64,000 bases of DNA from Macrolepiota albuminosa (lineage: Eukaryota; Basidiomycota; Agaricomycetes; Agaricales; Agaricaceae): assembly GCA_027475525.1 (NCBI GenBank), contig JAMWFC010000032.1, positions 248,001 to 312,000 of the forward strand. Reading direction: 5' to 3'. A model generated the notes under the pieces. It was not told the origin of the DNA. It was given only the letters and a program-made list of their open reading frames with translations, and did no database searches. Positions 34,018 through 46,276 of the stretch are shown here, piece by piece (the stretch's first letter is position 1; each line of letters opens with the position of its first letter). The position numbers were made by a program, and so were the translations under genes.

Positions 34018-35651
34018 CTACCAAATCTTTGAGTCAGACCTTTTCATTGCTTCCCAAAAGTTTTCTGGAGCCTTTGTCAGATCTTGATCCTGATGTTCAG
34101 TACAAAATGGTGGATTGTCATTATCACATGTCACGTAAGCTTTAAAGTCAAAAATGGTTTGATTTTCAAGCTCTGTTAGATCATCCATGGTTTCCAGAAA
34201 TGATGCTGATTTTATCCATGATTCAATGTCTAGTATTGCCAAAAGACTTTGATGTGGTTCCAACCTCGCATTACAATCTGCTTGGAGTTTGGTGAGCCTC
34301 TCATTCCTCTTTGCTACATCCTCAAAAAATGTCCTCCCCATCTCTGTTTGTTGAATCTGTTGTTTAAGTCTCTGACATTCTTCTATAGGAGTTGAAGATT
34401 GAGAGTGACTGTCCAGCAGAGCATCAGGTGTCTTCAAAGAGTGATCTGATGGCGAGGAATGAAGTGTTGAAGAGACAGATTGATTTGTGCTCGTCAGCAT
34501 TCCTGGTAGCAGTTTTCCTTGAGTATTTTCATTGAATATCACATCTCTTGAGAAGAAATATTGACTATTCAGATCACATACATGCCAGCCTACTCAGTTT
34601 TCATCATAACCCACAAAGATTGCTTTGAACCTCTTTGAATCTCCTTTTCTCCTTGTCTTCTTTGGGTTCAATACAAAACATTGGCAACCCCAGACTTGAA
34701 GATGCGATAAATCTGGTTTGACCCCTTCAAGCATCTCATATGGAGTCATAAGTCCCGATAGTGTTGTCATCAGTAATTTGTTCTGAAGATACTGTGCCGT
34801 CAGGACAGCATCCCCTAGAAAAGATATTGGTAACCCTGATTCCACCATCAAAGTTTGTGCCGTGTCCTCAATGGTGTGTATGTATCTCTCTGCTTTGCCA
34901 TTTTGTTGATGTGTGTAAGGTGCTGTTGCTTGCATCACAATACCCTTCTCTACCAGATAGTCTTGCAATTTGCCCTTAACAAACTCCTTTGCTCCGTCAC
35001 ATTGGACAGCTTTAACTTTGTTCCTCAATTTCAACTCTAATTTGGACTGTACTTTCTTGAAATGATGTAATGCTTGCTTCTTCCTAGAAAGTAGTTCCAT
35101 ACGTCCAGTATCGAGTGAAAATGACTCATATTGCCATTCAAAAATCTTGTAGGGAACAGACCACAAGAATCCATGTATAGTAATTCTCCAATACTGTCTG
35201 CTCGACATTCATTATTGTCATATGGTCATGCTGGCTATTTGCCAATGATACACGAAATACACTGTGAGTTCTTGAACCTGCCTAAGTAGTCAACCCCAGT
35301 GACAAAGTTCTTTGTCAACACCATCTGTGTAGTTTCTTTTGCTGGATAACCCACATGCCTATGCCAGAGTTTTGGTGTGATAGATACATCTGGAAAGGAA
35401 ATAGGAGCATGTCCAAGAGCTGAAAAAGAGATATCTTCATCCGAACATGGTAGCACAAAGTTGCAATATAGAAATGAGAGCCTCTTATGCATCATCGCCG
35501 TTAGAGATTTACCAGAGAGATGCTTTAAAGTCAAAGGAAAAAACAGAGATGTGGAATCCTTTTCGAATATCAACTTCATGTTATTCTCAACCATTGATCC
35601 AATGAAAAGTAAATTGATGGGAACATCTGGTGTGTGCAAACAATTCTTCAA
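34018..35651 (-). pseudogene. Copia integrase with GAG-pre-integrase zinc finger
   Basis: LWHRHVGYPAKETTQMVL with CISCIIGK (35235-35651) is the HHCC zinc-binding part. The DDE core follows with KAVQCDGAKEFVKGKLQDYL (second Asp) and HQQNGKAERYIHTI (Glu), then the GYDEN end of the integrase. A variable linker with polar repeats spans 34018-34542. Confidence 0.8.
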
Positions 35652-35684
35652 AATGAGAATAACATTCTTCCCATTGATGTGAGT

Positions 35685-37805
35685 TCAAAACTTGATGTCA
35701 CCATGAGCAAGTGTGTTAAGCATGCCACAGTTGGCCATACCAACAGGAACTGCCTGTTCTGGATGATATGTCCAGAAAAAATGTTTGTCTTTGACGATAT
35801 GTGCCATACAACCAGAATCAAGTATTGAGTTGAATTTAAAAGTAATAGAAGCTAAGGCAACCGGCGTCATGGAGCTTACAAATGCCAGATATAGAGCAGA
35901 TTCTTTGAACTCAGTGGAATTGGTATAAAGGTGGAAATCACTGTCATTTTTTTTGATCTCTTTAATTGTATGAAGTAGAAGTACAGCAGTATCAAGTTCT
36001 TTGGTAATGAACATTTGTGGAGAAGAGATTGATTCTGTAACAGGTCTGTTCAAAACAGCAACATTGGCTTTAGGTCAATTCATAGTATCCCTCATGCCCT
36101 CCATCGTATTTCCTCATCTCTGATTGGTGTTGTTCTGAGAAGGTGTAGACGTTGTGAACAAAGCAGGATTATTCTTCTGGGTATTTGGTGATTTAGTATG
36201 TGGTTGGGATGCAGCCTAGCACCATTGGACATCAATATCGATTTTCAAAATGGCATCTGCCAGTGTGAAAAAATTGAACAACCTATTGGGATTGCCGTCC
36301 CATGATCTCCTCACCTCCTTATGCAGTACATTGTAAGTACAATGATCTGGAATCCCATCCATGAACCTCTGGATTTTTTTTGTAATGAGTGAAGTCCCAA
36401 GGCATCGTCGACAACTGATTAACCGCAATTCTCCAGGACTGAACATACAAGAGAATCACATTTGCTGCACAAGATAACCAAAGAACGGAATTTTTAATTC
36501 ATTGCACAGATGCTGCGCTGCTCACATTAAAACATTTCCTCAGGAAATCCAGAAGATCATGCAAAGTCTGAGATGGAAAGTTGTAGGGACCACTATGAGC
36601 TGGTGGTAATGAGTTGAAAATATTGGTGAAGAGTCTGCCAGAAATGACATAGAAGCAGATGTTGTTGTTTCACCAAAATTCTTCATACGCCGTCTGCTCC
36701 ATCTGCATCTGATGTGGTGGGTATGGAGGTGGGAGAGCAAGTTGACAAGTGGGATCAAATGGTGCGCCTGGCAGAGGAATAGAACAAATATAGCCATTCA
36801 GACCTAAATGGTCAATAAGTGCTAAGACCAGATTAATCCATGTTCCCCAGTCCGCAGCAGACGTAAATCAGAATATCATAGTCAGAGATGGTAGTTTGGA
36901 ATCCAAAGACATCAAAGTCATAGGACGAAGATTATGTTGTGGATGAGGAATGGGATGTTGTACAATATAATGTTAATGTCCCAAGTCTGGTTGCAGTTGA
37001 AATGCTGGGTTGGCATACGGGATATCCCATTGCATACCAACTAAATTATCTTGTATAGAAATGTCCAGAATAACAGGAATGTGTGGCATTTGTTGTTGAG
37101 GAGGAACTACCTGAGGAACGGGTCAAAAAGAAACATGAGAGGGTATATGGAAACCTGGATGTGCACGATGTGGGATAGGTTGTTGAATTTGAGGTGAATG
37201 CGGCACTGGTGGCGGTGTCATGCGTAAGAATACAGAAGGCGGTTGAGAGAGCAGAACAGGAGAGATATGAGGGGGGGTATTCAGGGTGAAAGTCAGACAA
37301 AAACAGATGGTGGTCGAGAAAGAACCCTTGGTAACAGAGAAGGTGGGGTAAAAGGAGAATTATGCTGAGGATGTGGTGGAATATTGGTAGTATTAGCAGG
37401 AAAAACAGGATTCAATGGTACATGTACAAGAGGAGTCTGAGGAAGAGGAGAACAAATAAGAACAGGAGAAGACCAGATTGGAATCAACGCATATAGAGGA
37501 TTATTTTGAGGTGAATGAGAAGAAAACTGTGGAGGAATTGGTGTAGCTGATTTATAATTCAAGTAACCATTTTGTAAAACTGAAGTAGCTTGAGGAATGA
37601 ATGATCTCAAAGGTCCAGAGGCTGTATGTGTAACAGAAGTCAAGGAATTCAAAGTCTCAGCAGGGAAGGATTGTAAATGAGGGGGTAGGGCATGAGAGAA
37701 CCCAGATTGAGAAGCAGAGTCCATTGGAGCGATCCATAGAACCGGATGTGAAGATGATGCAGCAGCCTGATGCAGATTATGACAATGTTGGAATGGATCA
37801 GTCAT
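35685..37805 (-). pseudogene. Copia gag and protease region
   Basis: Protease motif ILDSGCMAHIVKDKHFFW near 35760-35830. Upstream (36216-36450) is a gag fragment with RRSWDGNPNRLFNFFTLADA. The most N-terminal part (37046-37805) is a Pro/Ser-rich frame (SQSGFSHALPPHLQSFPAET) of unclear role. Several stops separate these parts. Confidence 0.55.
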
Positions 37806-37886
37806 GATGACTGTTCAATTATACAATAGACTATCTCCAGTTATGCAGATAATACCAGCAAAGTCCAGAGAAAAAGGCCCATAATC

Positions 37887-38168
37887 TGTTATGCTGGATC
37901 TGATAACTAGTTTAATGAAACAGAAAACCTCAGTGTCTGTCAAGGTGATAGTGAACAACTATTATTATAATACCTAGTTTAACAAAATAGAACTGTATCG
38001 TACACAATAAGTTTAACACAAATTAATGAAGAGAGAAAACTAAGAACTCACAACCTCAGTGTCTGTCAAGGTGATAGTGAACAACTGAGGTTGAGTGATG
38101 CGTCAACGTGAGTATATGCTGATGATCATGTGACTGCTAAGTAGCTGACTTTCCCAGTCAGGATAACA
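37887..38168 (-). repeat. Copia LTR (5' LTR relative to pol)
   Basis: 282 bp, followed directly by the second AAGGA target copy at 38169-38173. Confidence 0.9.
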
Positions 38169-38900
38169 AAGGAGATCAGCAGCAAACTTGGGCTGGTGGA
38201 AACAAGTACTTTCTGAACTAATAGAAAGAACAATTTGTGAATTAAAGCTTGACCTTGATATCCAAGCCTTCTCCAATGCAAGCTCCTCCACTGGAATTGG
38301 GATTACCATTGGCAAGAAATAGTGGGGGTGGCATCTTCTCCCAGGATGAAGAGATAAAGCCCAAGACATTGGCTGAGCTGAGGCCATCAGATTCTTTTAC
38401 CTGGTGGCAACAATTGCACACACACAATGCAATGGAGAGAGAATCAAAGTGTTTGGTGACAACATAGGTGTTGTCAAAGAATAGTGGGCTGGAAGAAGCT
38501 GGAATAAAAGCATTAATGAGGTTTTCCAACAAGTTTATAAAATCTGTGAATAATTCAAGCTATTCATCTGCACTCAATATGTATCAAGTGAATTCAATCC
38601 TGCCAATGGCCCTTCAAGGGGAATTGATCCTCCCAAAATACTATTATCTCCTGTTCCTATATCCAAACAAATTGCTAAGTTCATCATTGACCTTGACCTC
38701 TCCATCATCCAGGAAGATGGCTGCAATAAAGGTGATCAAATTTTCATCACCAGAAAGAGCGAGGAAGTGGACAACATTCCACAAAAATCTCCAAACAAGG
38801 TCCAACAGAAGCAATTTGAGGAATAGTGGCAGCTCTTGGATTACTGAGAAAAGTGCTTATTCTCATGATACAACTTGTTCCTCCTGCTAGCATGGGCAAA
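38169..38900 (+). pseudogene. RNase H fragment of the second YR element
   Basis: Across three frames one can follow an Asp-containing start (LDLDIQAFSNASSSTGIGIT-like), a WAEA-like segment, HTHN, a GDNIGVVK-like segment and VSSESNPANGPSRG-like words. These parallel VDASTSWGIG, GWAEM, SDNAGVV and NKADGPSRG in the intact element. Frameshifted and therefore inactive. Confidence 0.5.
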
Positions 38901-39075
38901 AGGAGACCAATGTCATATTCCAAGAGACTAGATCTTGCAGTCTCTACTCTTAGACCTAATATTGCAGCTTGCAACAGGCTGAAACTATAGAAGCCATGTA
39001 AGCTGCATAAGTGATGGATCTCAGAAGGACATTACTCGCCTTTCTGATGGAAAAGCTGAAAACATATTTGCAGTC

Positions 39076-40290
39076 ATGAGTGCAGTGTGGGCAGATTTCA
39101 CAAAAGTCACTTACAGAACTGGGCTGCTGTTATTCCATGTTTTCTGTGACTTCAGAGGAATCTCTGAAGTTTCTCGTGCTCCAGTCACTCCTAGTGTGCT
39201 CAAAGCCTTTGTTGCTGCTGCAGCAGATGCATATTTTAAGTCAGCAATCAAAAACTTTATCACTAGCATTAGAGCATGGCACATATTGCATGACTTAAAG
39301 TGGAACATTAATGATACAAGAGTGCATACCCTCATGAGAGCAGCTGAGACATTAGCTCCCAGCTCATTCAAGAAAAAGAAATGCTGCCCCTGTATGCCAG
39401 CCTTCTTAATCACTATACGCAAACAACTGGGCATAGCAAATCCAAATCCTGATCCATTAAATGTAGCCATTTTTGCTTGTGCCACAACCTGCTTTTACTC
39501 TGCCGCTAGGCTAGGCAAATTCACTATCCCAATGCTGTTGTTTTTTAATCCATCACTATATGTTAATCCAAGCGATGTTTCTTGTTCTATAGACAGATCT
39601 GGCCTTCAATTGACAACTTTTTACTTACTAAGAACCAAAACTGCGGTTCATGGGAAAACAGTTTCAAGGGGCAAAACAAAATGATCTCTCAGACTCAAAG
39701 AACATGCTTGAGAATTACTTTCAAGTCAATGAACCACCAAAAGACGGTCTGTTATTTGCTTATAAAAATAAAAAAGAAAAGTCAATTCCTTTAACAAAGA
39801 AGAAGTTCTTGAAAATATTGTCAAAGGCAGCTAAAGCTGCCAACTTGGAGCCTTTGCAAGGCCATAGTTTTATTGCAGTCTAAATAACGCAGTGGTGACA
39901 AACTGACACTAGAAGTGCATTAAGCTGATATGTTAGTGTTCTTGTGCTTCAGAATAAATATATTAAGTGAATACTTGGATACATACCTAGTGTCCTCATG
40001 CTTCAGAATAAAGAAGATGGAGACACTAGGGAGTGAAAATGAACTACTTGGTCATGTGTATATATCAGACACCTACTCAATCCATCATCTTCAACAAGTT
40101 TACATATTGGAGCCACATTGGAATATTTATTGCACAGCATGCCATTTGAGGCCATGAAGGCCATTGATTGCTGGTCTAGTGATGCCTTTTATAGATACTT
40201 ATCAAAGCACAAACAAATTCTTGCACCTTACCTACAAGCTGTGCCAATATTACATGAGTCAATCTTAAGACTTACTTTAGCATTCTGAAA
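39076..40290 (+). pseudogene. Tyrosine recombinase fragment of the second YR element
   Basis: An open stretch at 39076-39684 reads SRAPVTPSVLKAFVAAAADA, FITSIRAWHILHDLKWNIND and FACATTCFYSAARLGKFTIP, where RLGKF is the first catalytic Arg region. Later pieces read LEPLQGHSF (start of the His-x-x-Arg box) and, after about 220 bp of unrelated sequence, HSMPFEAMKAIDCWSSDAFY with RYLSKHKQILAPYLQA. The core catalytic box is split and lost. Confidence 0.65.
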
Positions 40291-40398
40291 GTGAAGTGTA
40301 TCTTGATGAGTGTAGTTCCTTTTTCTTGACACGGTTAGGGAGCCATGCTATCTGTTCATGGGGATTGCAATTGTTATCACGCAATGTGTAATGGACTC

Positions 40399-40910
40399 TG
40401 TCAGAAGACTCCTCATTTCTTCCTTTTTTCACTCCTTATCTCTTTACTCTCTCTTCATTCATTCTCTTATTTCTTCTGACATTATTTCATTTTACTGTTT
40501 TTATTCCTTCAACACTATCTGTTGGTACTACTCTCAGCCCTTGCAGTGCTCTGGTTCTTTAGCTACCATTCAGACAAGTGTGGGCCCCTCAGCATTGCTT
40601 CCAGACTGCTTATATAATCCAGAGTTTGCCAGAGTTTGCCCCTTATTTGTGCAATTGTTTGTGTAGGCAATTTTCGAGTTTTTAAGGTTTTGTTGTACTG
40701 TACAGTTGTTTCCCACACTTCAGAGGCCCCAGAAGCATCCAACCTGGCATAAGGAATCCCTAGACTTGTTCTCTTTGGATCTCCCTCTGCCAGCTGTGTG
40801 ACTGAGCCACAGCCTCTAGAGGTTGCCCTTACATCCCTAGACTTGTTCTCTTTGGATCTCCCTCTGCCAGCTGTGTGACTGAGCCACAGCCTCTAGAGGT
40901 TGCCCTTACA
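40399..40910 (+). repeat. Solo Ty3 LTR with target duplication GACTC
   Basis: Begins TGTCAG and ends CTTACA, flanked by GACTC at 40394-40398 and 40911-40915. Same family as the 5' LTR at 61041-61530. True length is about 435 bp once the internal 77-bp artefact is removed. A TATATAA-like box and long CT-rich tract lie inside. Confidence 0.85.
40756..40909. repeat. 77-bp exact tandem duplication in a solo LTR
   Basis: Bases 40756-40832 recur at 40833-40909. The related LTR at 61041 has no such doubling, which supports an artefact. Confidence 0.9.
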
Positions 40911-41143
40911 GACTCCTGACCTTCAGATGGGGAATCATAGATGACCCACCTTTCTTTTTTCAGTCAGGTTCTTCCTTATTTTGAAAAGTTTGCTAGTGTG
41001 AGGGTTTGGAGCAACCCACAATGGGTCTCGCCCAAATCAGTACAGCCAATAAGTCAATAGTAGGATATTGTAAAACATCAGCATTACATATACATTTTTG
41101 GAATGAGTAACGAAGTCAAAAATGGGAAACTTAAAAGCACAAG

Positions 41144-41493
41144 CACTGGGTGTAGGGAATGATGTTCTTCAGCAAAACAATGTGAAAACAAGGTGAAAAT
41201 AATTCAATTAATTTCAGAATTTTATTTGGAAAAAATATTTTAACTAAACTCAAAAGAATGAGAGAATAAATTGCCACAGGAGGCTTGCTTTGGTTCTTAG
41301 ATTCAAAAATGACCAATGTAGTTCTCTCCAATGCATTTGATAGCAATAGACTAAGTACTATTGCAAGTTTGGTTACAATATTTTTTCTATGGTTTTGGCA
41401 GAAATATTCAAATAAAATTTTGAAATCAATTGAATTATTTTTACAGTATTTTTATATTGTTTTGCCAAAGAACATCATCCCCTGCATCCAGTG
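41144..41493. mobile_element. Palindromic MITE-like element of 350 bp
   Basis: The two ends are inverted copies: the left end starts CACTGGGTGTAGGGAATGAT and the right end, read backwards, starts CACTGGATGCAGGGGATGAT. Similarity continues for about 130 bp into each arm around a centre near 41300-41350, so the whole piece could fold as a long hairpin. AAG flanks both ends and may be a 3-bp target duplication. There is no coding capacity of its own. Confidence 0.65.
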
Positions 41494-41762
41494 AAGCAGT
41501 ACTCAGTATCAGTCATCTAGATCTACTTGTGTTTGAGGACCGAGACCCACGCAGACCAGCAGCTATATTCTACATACACTAAGAATATTTGTAATCTTCA
41601 TATAACTAAACCACCAACATTAAATACAATGAATACAATGTCTTGGATGGCATGAGATGGGATAAGATTGGATGCGATGGGATGCGCTGGACGACGATGA
41701 CGACGAGTAACGCACGATACAGTGACAAAAGGATCTCCATTCTCAATTCCCTCTGGCGGCAC

Positions 41763-43685
41763 TCACCTCAAATCCCCCTCAAACGGGTTCCTCAACCGCC
41801 GGTTCGAATCCGACCCCGACCGCGAATTAAAAGCACCGTCGTCCGCTTCGAGGCCATCCCACGCAGTCCGATACGACGACCCCGTCAACTGCGCTTGCGC
41901 TGGCCCGTGCGCTTGCCCATACCCATGTTCATGTCCAAACTCGCGCTCGAGCTCCGCCGCCCTAGTTCCCACTCCCTGCCCAGCTCCAACCCGCGACGGC
42001 TCATGCTCCGACACACGCACACGCGCAAGCATGTCAGACGATGACGACCCCAACGTCTCCATGCTTACCCCGCCTGGTTGATGAGCATGATCACGATCAT
42101 GATACGTCGACTCATACCCGCCACCATACTCGTCTCCATACCCACTCCGCCTGGTTGATGAGCATGATCACGATCATGATACGTCGACTCATACCCGCCA
42201 CCATACTCGTCTCCATACCCACTGCCACCGTACCCACCTCCACCTCCATAGCCATACCCACCTACAAGCCCAACCTCCCTGCCCATACCCGCATGCTGCA
42301 TCGGCGTGCCAGCCAGCGCTGGGTCCCAGCCTCCCTCACCGAGCTCGACGTCGTCCGACCCGTGAGAGCGCAGCGGCGGCCGAGAATGGTGTGGTTGAAG
42401 CGTTGCTGTCAGTGGGATGTCGTCTGCTGAGCCGGAGGCGGGTGACGAAGATGTCGAGGTAGGCGATGCTGCACGCGCTAGTTTTGCTTGTCTGTTAGAG
42501 GCGATATTTAGTTAGTTTCGATGTGTGATGGGATTGAAATTCAAAGTTGAAATTTTAAAATTTTAAGACTTAGGTTCAGATTTAAAATTGGGAGGAGAAC
42601 AAACCTGGCTTTGCGCCTCTCGTAGATGACGGCAGGTTTTACTTTGTTCATCATGTAGTAGATATACCACATTGCGAGGAATGTGATGAGGATCGTTATC
42701 GCCAGGACGACGTCGGTTATGATTCGGCTTTTGGTGTCGGTCGTGCCTAGTGATGAGGTCAGTTGTTGTACGAATTGTTGGGGATTCAGGAGGGAATTGC
42801 AGGGATTGTTCAGTACTCACCAGTCGCCGACTGTTCTAGAAGTACACCGAGATACACGGTTATAAACTGCTTTGGCATGGACAGAATAGCAGCGAGAGAG
42901 AAGACGAAGATGCCCATGCCACACGTCGAGAACACCGCGGTCGTGACTTTTGACGAAGCGTTAGTTGCCTATCAGGTACGAGTGAAAAGACAGCGTATGT
43001 ACAATGACCCGGGATGGCACTCAACCGTGCAACGAGCGCAATCTTGAACCCGCCGTCTCTGACGACCTTTGCAAGACATGCATATGTGATGTTGTTCTTT
43101 TCCAGCTTTTCTCCGCGTGCACGACAGCAGTACCTGAATGCACTACGATGGAAATGAGTGCTTGTTTCTCGGGAAGCAGAAGCACGCACTAGAAGTTGCC
43201 GACTTCGCCGAGGAACGTGCCCGCGGCGACGATGGCGAAACCGATCCACATGCCCCAGACGAGGCCACAGAGGATGGCGACGATCTCATGGCCAAAGAGC
43301 GGAGGGAAGGAGATGACGAAGAGGACGCCGATGGGGACGAGCCAGCCGAGCTTGAGATCGTGCAGCCAGCGTGTGGCGGGTGTGAGCCAGTCGACGATTT
43401 GTTTGTGATAGATAGTAATGAGCGCCGTGACCACGAGGATGACGACCAGCGCCACGTAGTACCCTGTCGCTGCGGATTAGTGAAGACACAGAAACTAGAA
43501 TGAAACCCACAGCGCCATTCCCTGCGTATCCAAAACCGCCAGCGGCTGAGATTTTTCCAGTCAAAGGCACCTGTCTGGAGCTCGCGCGCCTCGCTCGGCG
43601 TCGGACTGGGGGTGCGAGCAGCGACACGCGCTTGCTCGGCAGATTTTGGGTTGTACGACGGAGGGTACGACGATGACGAAGACAT
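41763..43685 (-). CDS. TVP38/TMEM64-like (VTT-domain) membrane protein, spliced
   Basis: Start MPMSSSSSYPPSYNPKSAEQ at 43685. Intron 43510-43470 (41 bp) joins in frame to YYVALVVILVVTALITIY. The VTT core has VPIGVLFVISFPPLFGHEIV and LVWGMWIGFAIVAAGTFLGE, then ARGEKLEKNNITYACLAKVV and FKIALVARLSAIPGH. Further exons carry TAVFSTCGMGIFVFSLAAIL and a last helix (VVLAITILITFLAMWYIYYM). The C-terminus is a long disordered tail with a Gly/Tyr-rich stretch (GYGYGGGGGYGGSGYGDEYG) and ends FEGDLR at 41763. VTT proteins act in Golgi/ER membranes, some as lipid scramblases. A 77-bp duplication sits in the tail exon; collapsing restores the frame. The splice after FLGEVGNF is not obvious with a plain GT-AG pair. 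Confidence 0.75.
42070..42223. repeat. 77-bp exact tandem duplication in the TVP38-like gene
   Basis: Bases 42070-42146 recur at 42147-42223. Left in place it truncates the protein. With one copy removed the tail reads HQPGGVSMETLGSSSSDML and runs on to the stop at 41763. Confidence 0.9.
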
Positions 43686-44571
43686 GGGAATCACTGCGAT
43701 CACACTTTGTCTTGTTTTGTGGCTGCTGTGCCCCGCGGCTTTTCGGCACTCAATGGAGTCACCTTGTCCTTCGCTTTTATTGTGCGTCAATATCGCCACT
43801 CGCTCAAGTTGATAACTGATAACTACAGGGTAGTCGATAAACAAGATATGTTGTGGACCGCCATATATACTGAGGGACAAACATTTGATGAACGAGTTGA
43901 TAAACATAAGTGGTAGAATTACCATCACTTGCGAAACGACGCGACTTGAGATCCCCTCGATGATTACCTGAGCTCATGTCTATGTACATGATAAATGCTG
44001 CAAGTCTCAGGCGAGGCAGAGTTGAAAATCACTTGGTTAGTCTCATCCGTACTTCTCCCGAGCCATTGCGTATCTCAAAGACTTGATCCTTTCAGTATGT
44101 GTTCACCTCAAGAAGGCACACAAAAGTACGTTGTATCGTGCATCTCGTTTATGGCGAAAGCAGGACTTGGGTTTCACTAGCAAATTTACTGGAAGGCTTG
44201 GCAACAAGAGGCTTCAAACCATTTCGTGTCCTCACAAGATAACCCTTGAGACCCACAGATAACACTTTATGTGTCTTGTGTCTCCCGTCAATTACACCCG
44301 CAGAAATTCCGCTCTACGAGGAGCCACGATAAGCCCTCAAGAGTTCTTCACAGACCACCTGCTCGAACGAATAGACAATCTTCTTGGTGTCCACAATGGC
44401 GATCCCTATTTACCTTACATTACCTCGACTTGTCCACACGGAAAGCCTAAATGACGGGGGTCGACGGGGGGGGGTTAAGTTACGAGGTTCGATGAAATTA
44501 ATTTCCCAGGCTTACCCAACAATCCAATCAACGCCCTCTCAATTTCCAACGAGACCAGCCTAAGTTCCGTT
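43686..44571. other. Intergenic region between divergent host genes
   Basis: The TVP38-like gene (minus) and the kinase gene (plus) diverge from here, so both promoters should lie in it. A long G run (44455-44475) is present. No separate gene is supported. Confidence 0.4.
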
Positions 44572-46276
44572 ATGCTCAAGCTTACTTCTTCCTTGCTTTC
44601 CCGTTGCCGTTCCTGTTACAGTTGCCCGAACCTCGCTAATCGCCGCCTCATGTCTATTCTTCCAGAACGCATGAGAATTGGTGGAACATGGTTCCAACCT
44701 GACAAGCGTCGGCCCAACTATCTTTTGCCTTATAGCCTTGAAGGCAATGGCGAAATATACCATTTCGATGAAGAAGCTCTGATTATTCCCACGGACTTAG
44801 GATATGGCTACTATCCCGTCGCCCTGGGAGACGTAATTTCGTTTGATCAGACTAGCCTTCGTGTCATTAGGAAGCTTGGGTGGGCAAATGGCTCGTCAGT
44901 ATGGCTGTGTTTGAATGATAAAGTCGATTCCAAGTGAGATTTCTTTTCTTTCTTTCCCTTTGCAAAATACTGTGTGGGTAAGCGCTGTTGGTTTCTCACA
45001 CAACTTCTAGGCTCCGTCAAAAGTATGTTGCACTCAAAATAGAAACGGCATTTAATCACCACCTTCCGTCCACCGAGGCTCAATGTTTTGAAGCACTCAA
45101 GGAACAGGTAACGCGAGGATCTCAATTCTGCTTACCACTCCTCGCACAACAAAAATTATCCTCTGTTCATGGCAACCACCGATCCTTCGTAACCCCAATC
45201 ACAGGACCAGACCTGGCAGAACTTGCTGATAGTCGACGATCTATGTATAGCTTGCCTGTTGTTAAGCAGATCATTCGGCAAGTCCTATTAGGACTCGAGC
45301 ATATGCATTCGTGCGGTTTCTCACATCGTGGTAAGACCTCGTCTTCCCTTTTAACTTGGTCAGGTCTTTATTAGACTTCTTTTTTTTTTCGAAGATGTCA
45401 AATGTGACAATGTCGTTGTCCGGTTGCCTGACGACAGCTTGGATATAACTATTGAAGAATTCATCAATAATTCGCCACCGGAGGCATACCCGCCAGTGAC
45501 CACTCCAGCCCTCTACCCAGAACCATACATTACTCTAAAATCCCAACCGATAGCACCTGTATGGCTCAAGCCTGACCTGAGCAACCTCCAAGTCCAGCTC
45601 ATCGATTATGGCGAAGGTATGCCCTACATCTTCGACATCCAAGCTCCGTCTCATCCATTCCTCCTAGCTTTTCCTATCGAAGCTTTGAGTCGTCTTGAAT
45701 CAGCCGAATTCCAGCTCGAAATGCTCCGGGCCCCCGAGATAACGTTAGGATGCAAGTTGTCAGAAAAGATCGATATTTGGTCGGTTGGTCTCATGGTGAG
45801 TACAACAACTCTCATCTTGTTGTAAGGGTTCCATTTAAAAGTGGTTTGCAGGCAGCACATATCTTCACCAATAATCACCCATTCGTCGAGGAAGATGATA
45901 AAGAGCGTCTCTATCGAATGATCGAATATCTAGGTCCCTTTCCTGATTCCTTCTTAGCGCGTTGCGATAGAAGCAAGGAATTCTTGGGCCCGGATGGTAC
46001 GAAATCAATCTCTCTTGAGGATGGCTCAAACATGCGAGTATCATCTCCACAGGTATTCCAAGCCATATACACGATGGACGCGTTCACAATGGAGACGTGC
46101 CAGTGACTCGCGACACCATGCCTCGCAGAACTTTACAGTCGGTGATTTGCCCCGCCCATTTGGAAGGCCCAGGTGTAACAGAGTTCTTCGATTTTGTGCA
46201 GAGGTGCTTGACACTAGATCCGTTGGAACGGCCTTCAGCCAGCGAGCTCCTGCTTGACCCGTGGTTCTCCATGTAG
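44572..46276 (+). CDS. SRPK-like Ser/Thr protein kinase, spliced
   Basis: Start MLKLTSSLLSRCRSCYS at 44572. Exons 44572-44933, 45011-45330, 45395-45795 and 45852 onward join in frame with GT-AG introns of 77, 64 and 56 bp. Motifs: GWANGSSVWLC (Gly-rich loop), YVALKIE (VAIK Lys), HR plus DVKCDN rebuilt across the second intron (HRD catalytic loop), LIDYGEG (DFG-equivalent), RAPEITLG (APE) and KIDIWSVGLM. The C-terminal lobe ends LERPSASELLLDPWFSM at 46276. The split, short N-lobe and the motif set fit the SRPK-like kinases common in basidiomycetes. Between about 46035 and 46060 the frame must shift (from MRVSSPQ to IHDGRVHNGD), either by an unrecognised splice or a real lesion. Confidence 0.75.

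Larger units (their letters stand above)
32184..38168 (-). mobile_element. Ty1/copia retrotransposon with 5-bp target duplication
   Basis: Flanked by 282-bp direct LTRs that begin TGTTAT and end ATAACA. The target duplication AAGGA is present at 32179-32183 and 38169-38173. Coding order on the minus strand is gag, protease, integrase, RT, RNase H, the copia order. All frames are broken, so it is nonautonomous now. It split the second YR retrotransposon between RT and RNase H. Confidence 0.9.
30977..40290 (+). mobile_element. Second YR retrotransposon, dead, interrupted by a copia element
   Basis: RT coding (30977-32183) and RNase H plus tyrosine recombinase coding (38169-40290) lie on the plus strand on either side of a copia insertion. 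Order RT, RNase H, YR equals that of the intact element at 11.8-17.5 kb. The sequence is clearly different and full of stops and frameshifts. Outer borders are not defined. Confidence 0.65.

Noticed and set aside
44934..45010. Another 77-bp event, because this kinase intron is 77 bp long
   Set aside because: The intron sequence is not duplicated next to itself; its length matching 77 is coincidence.
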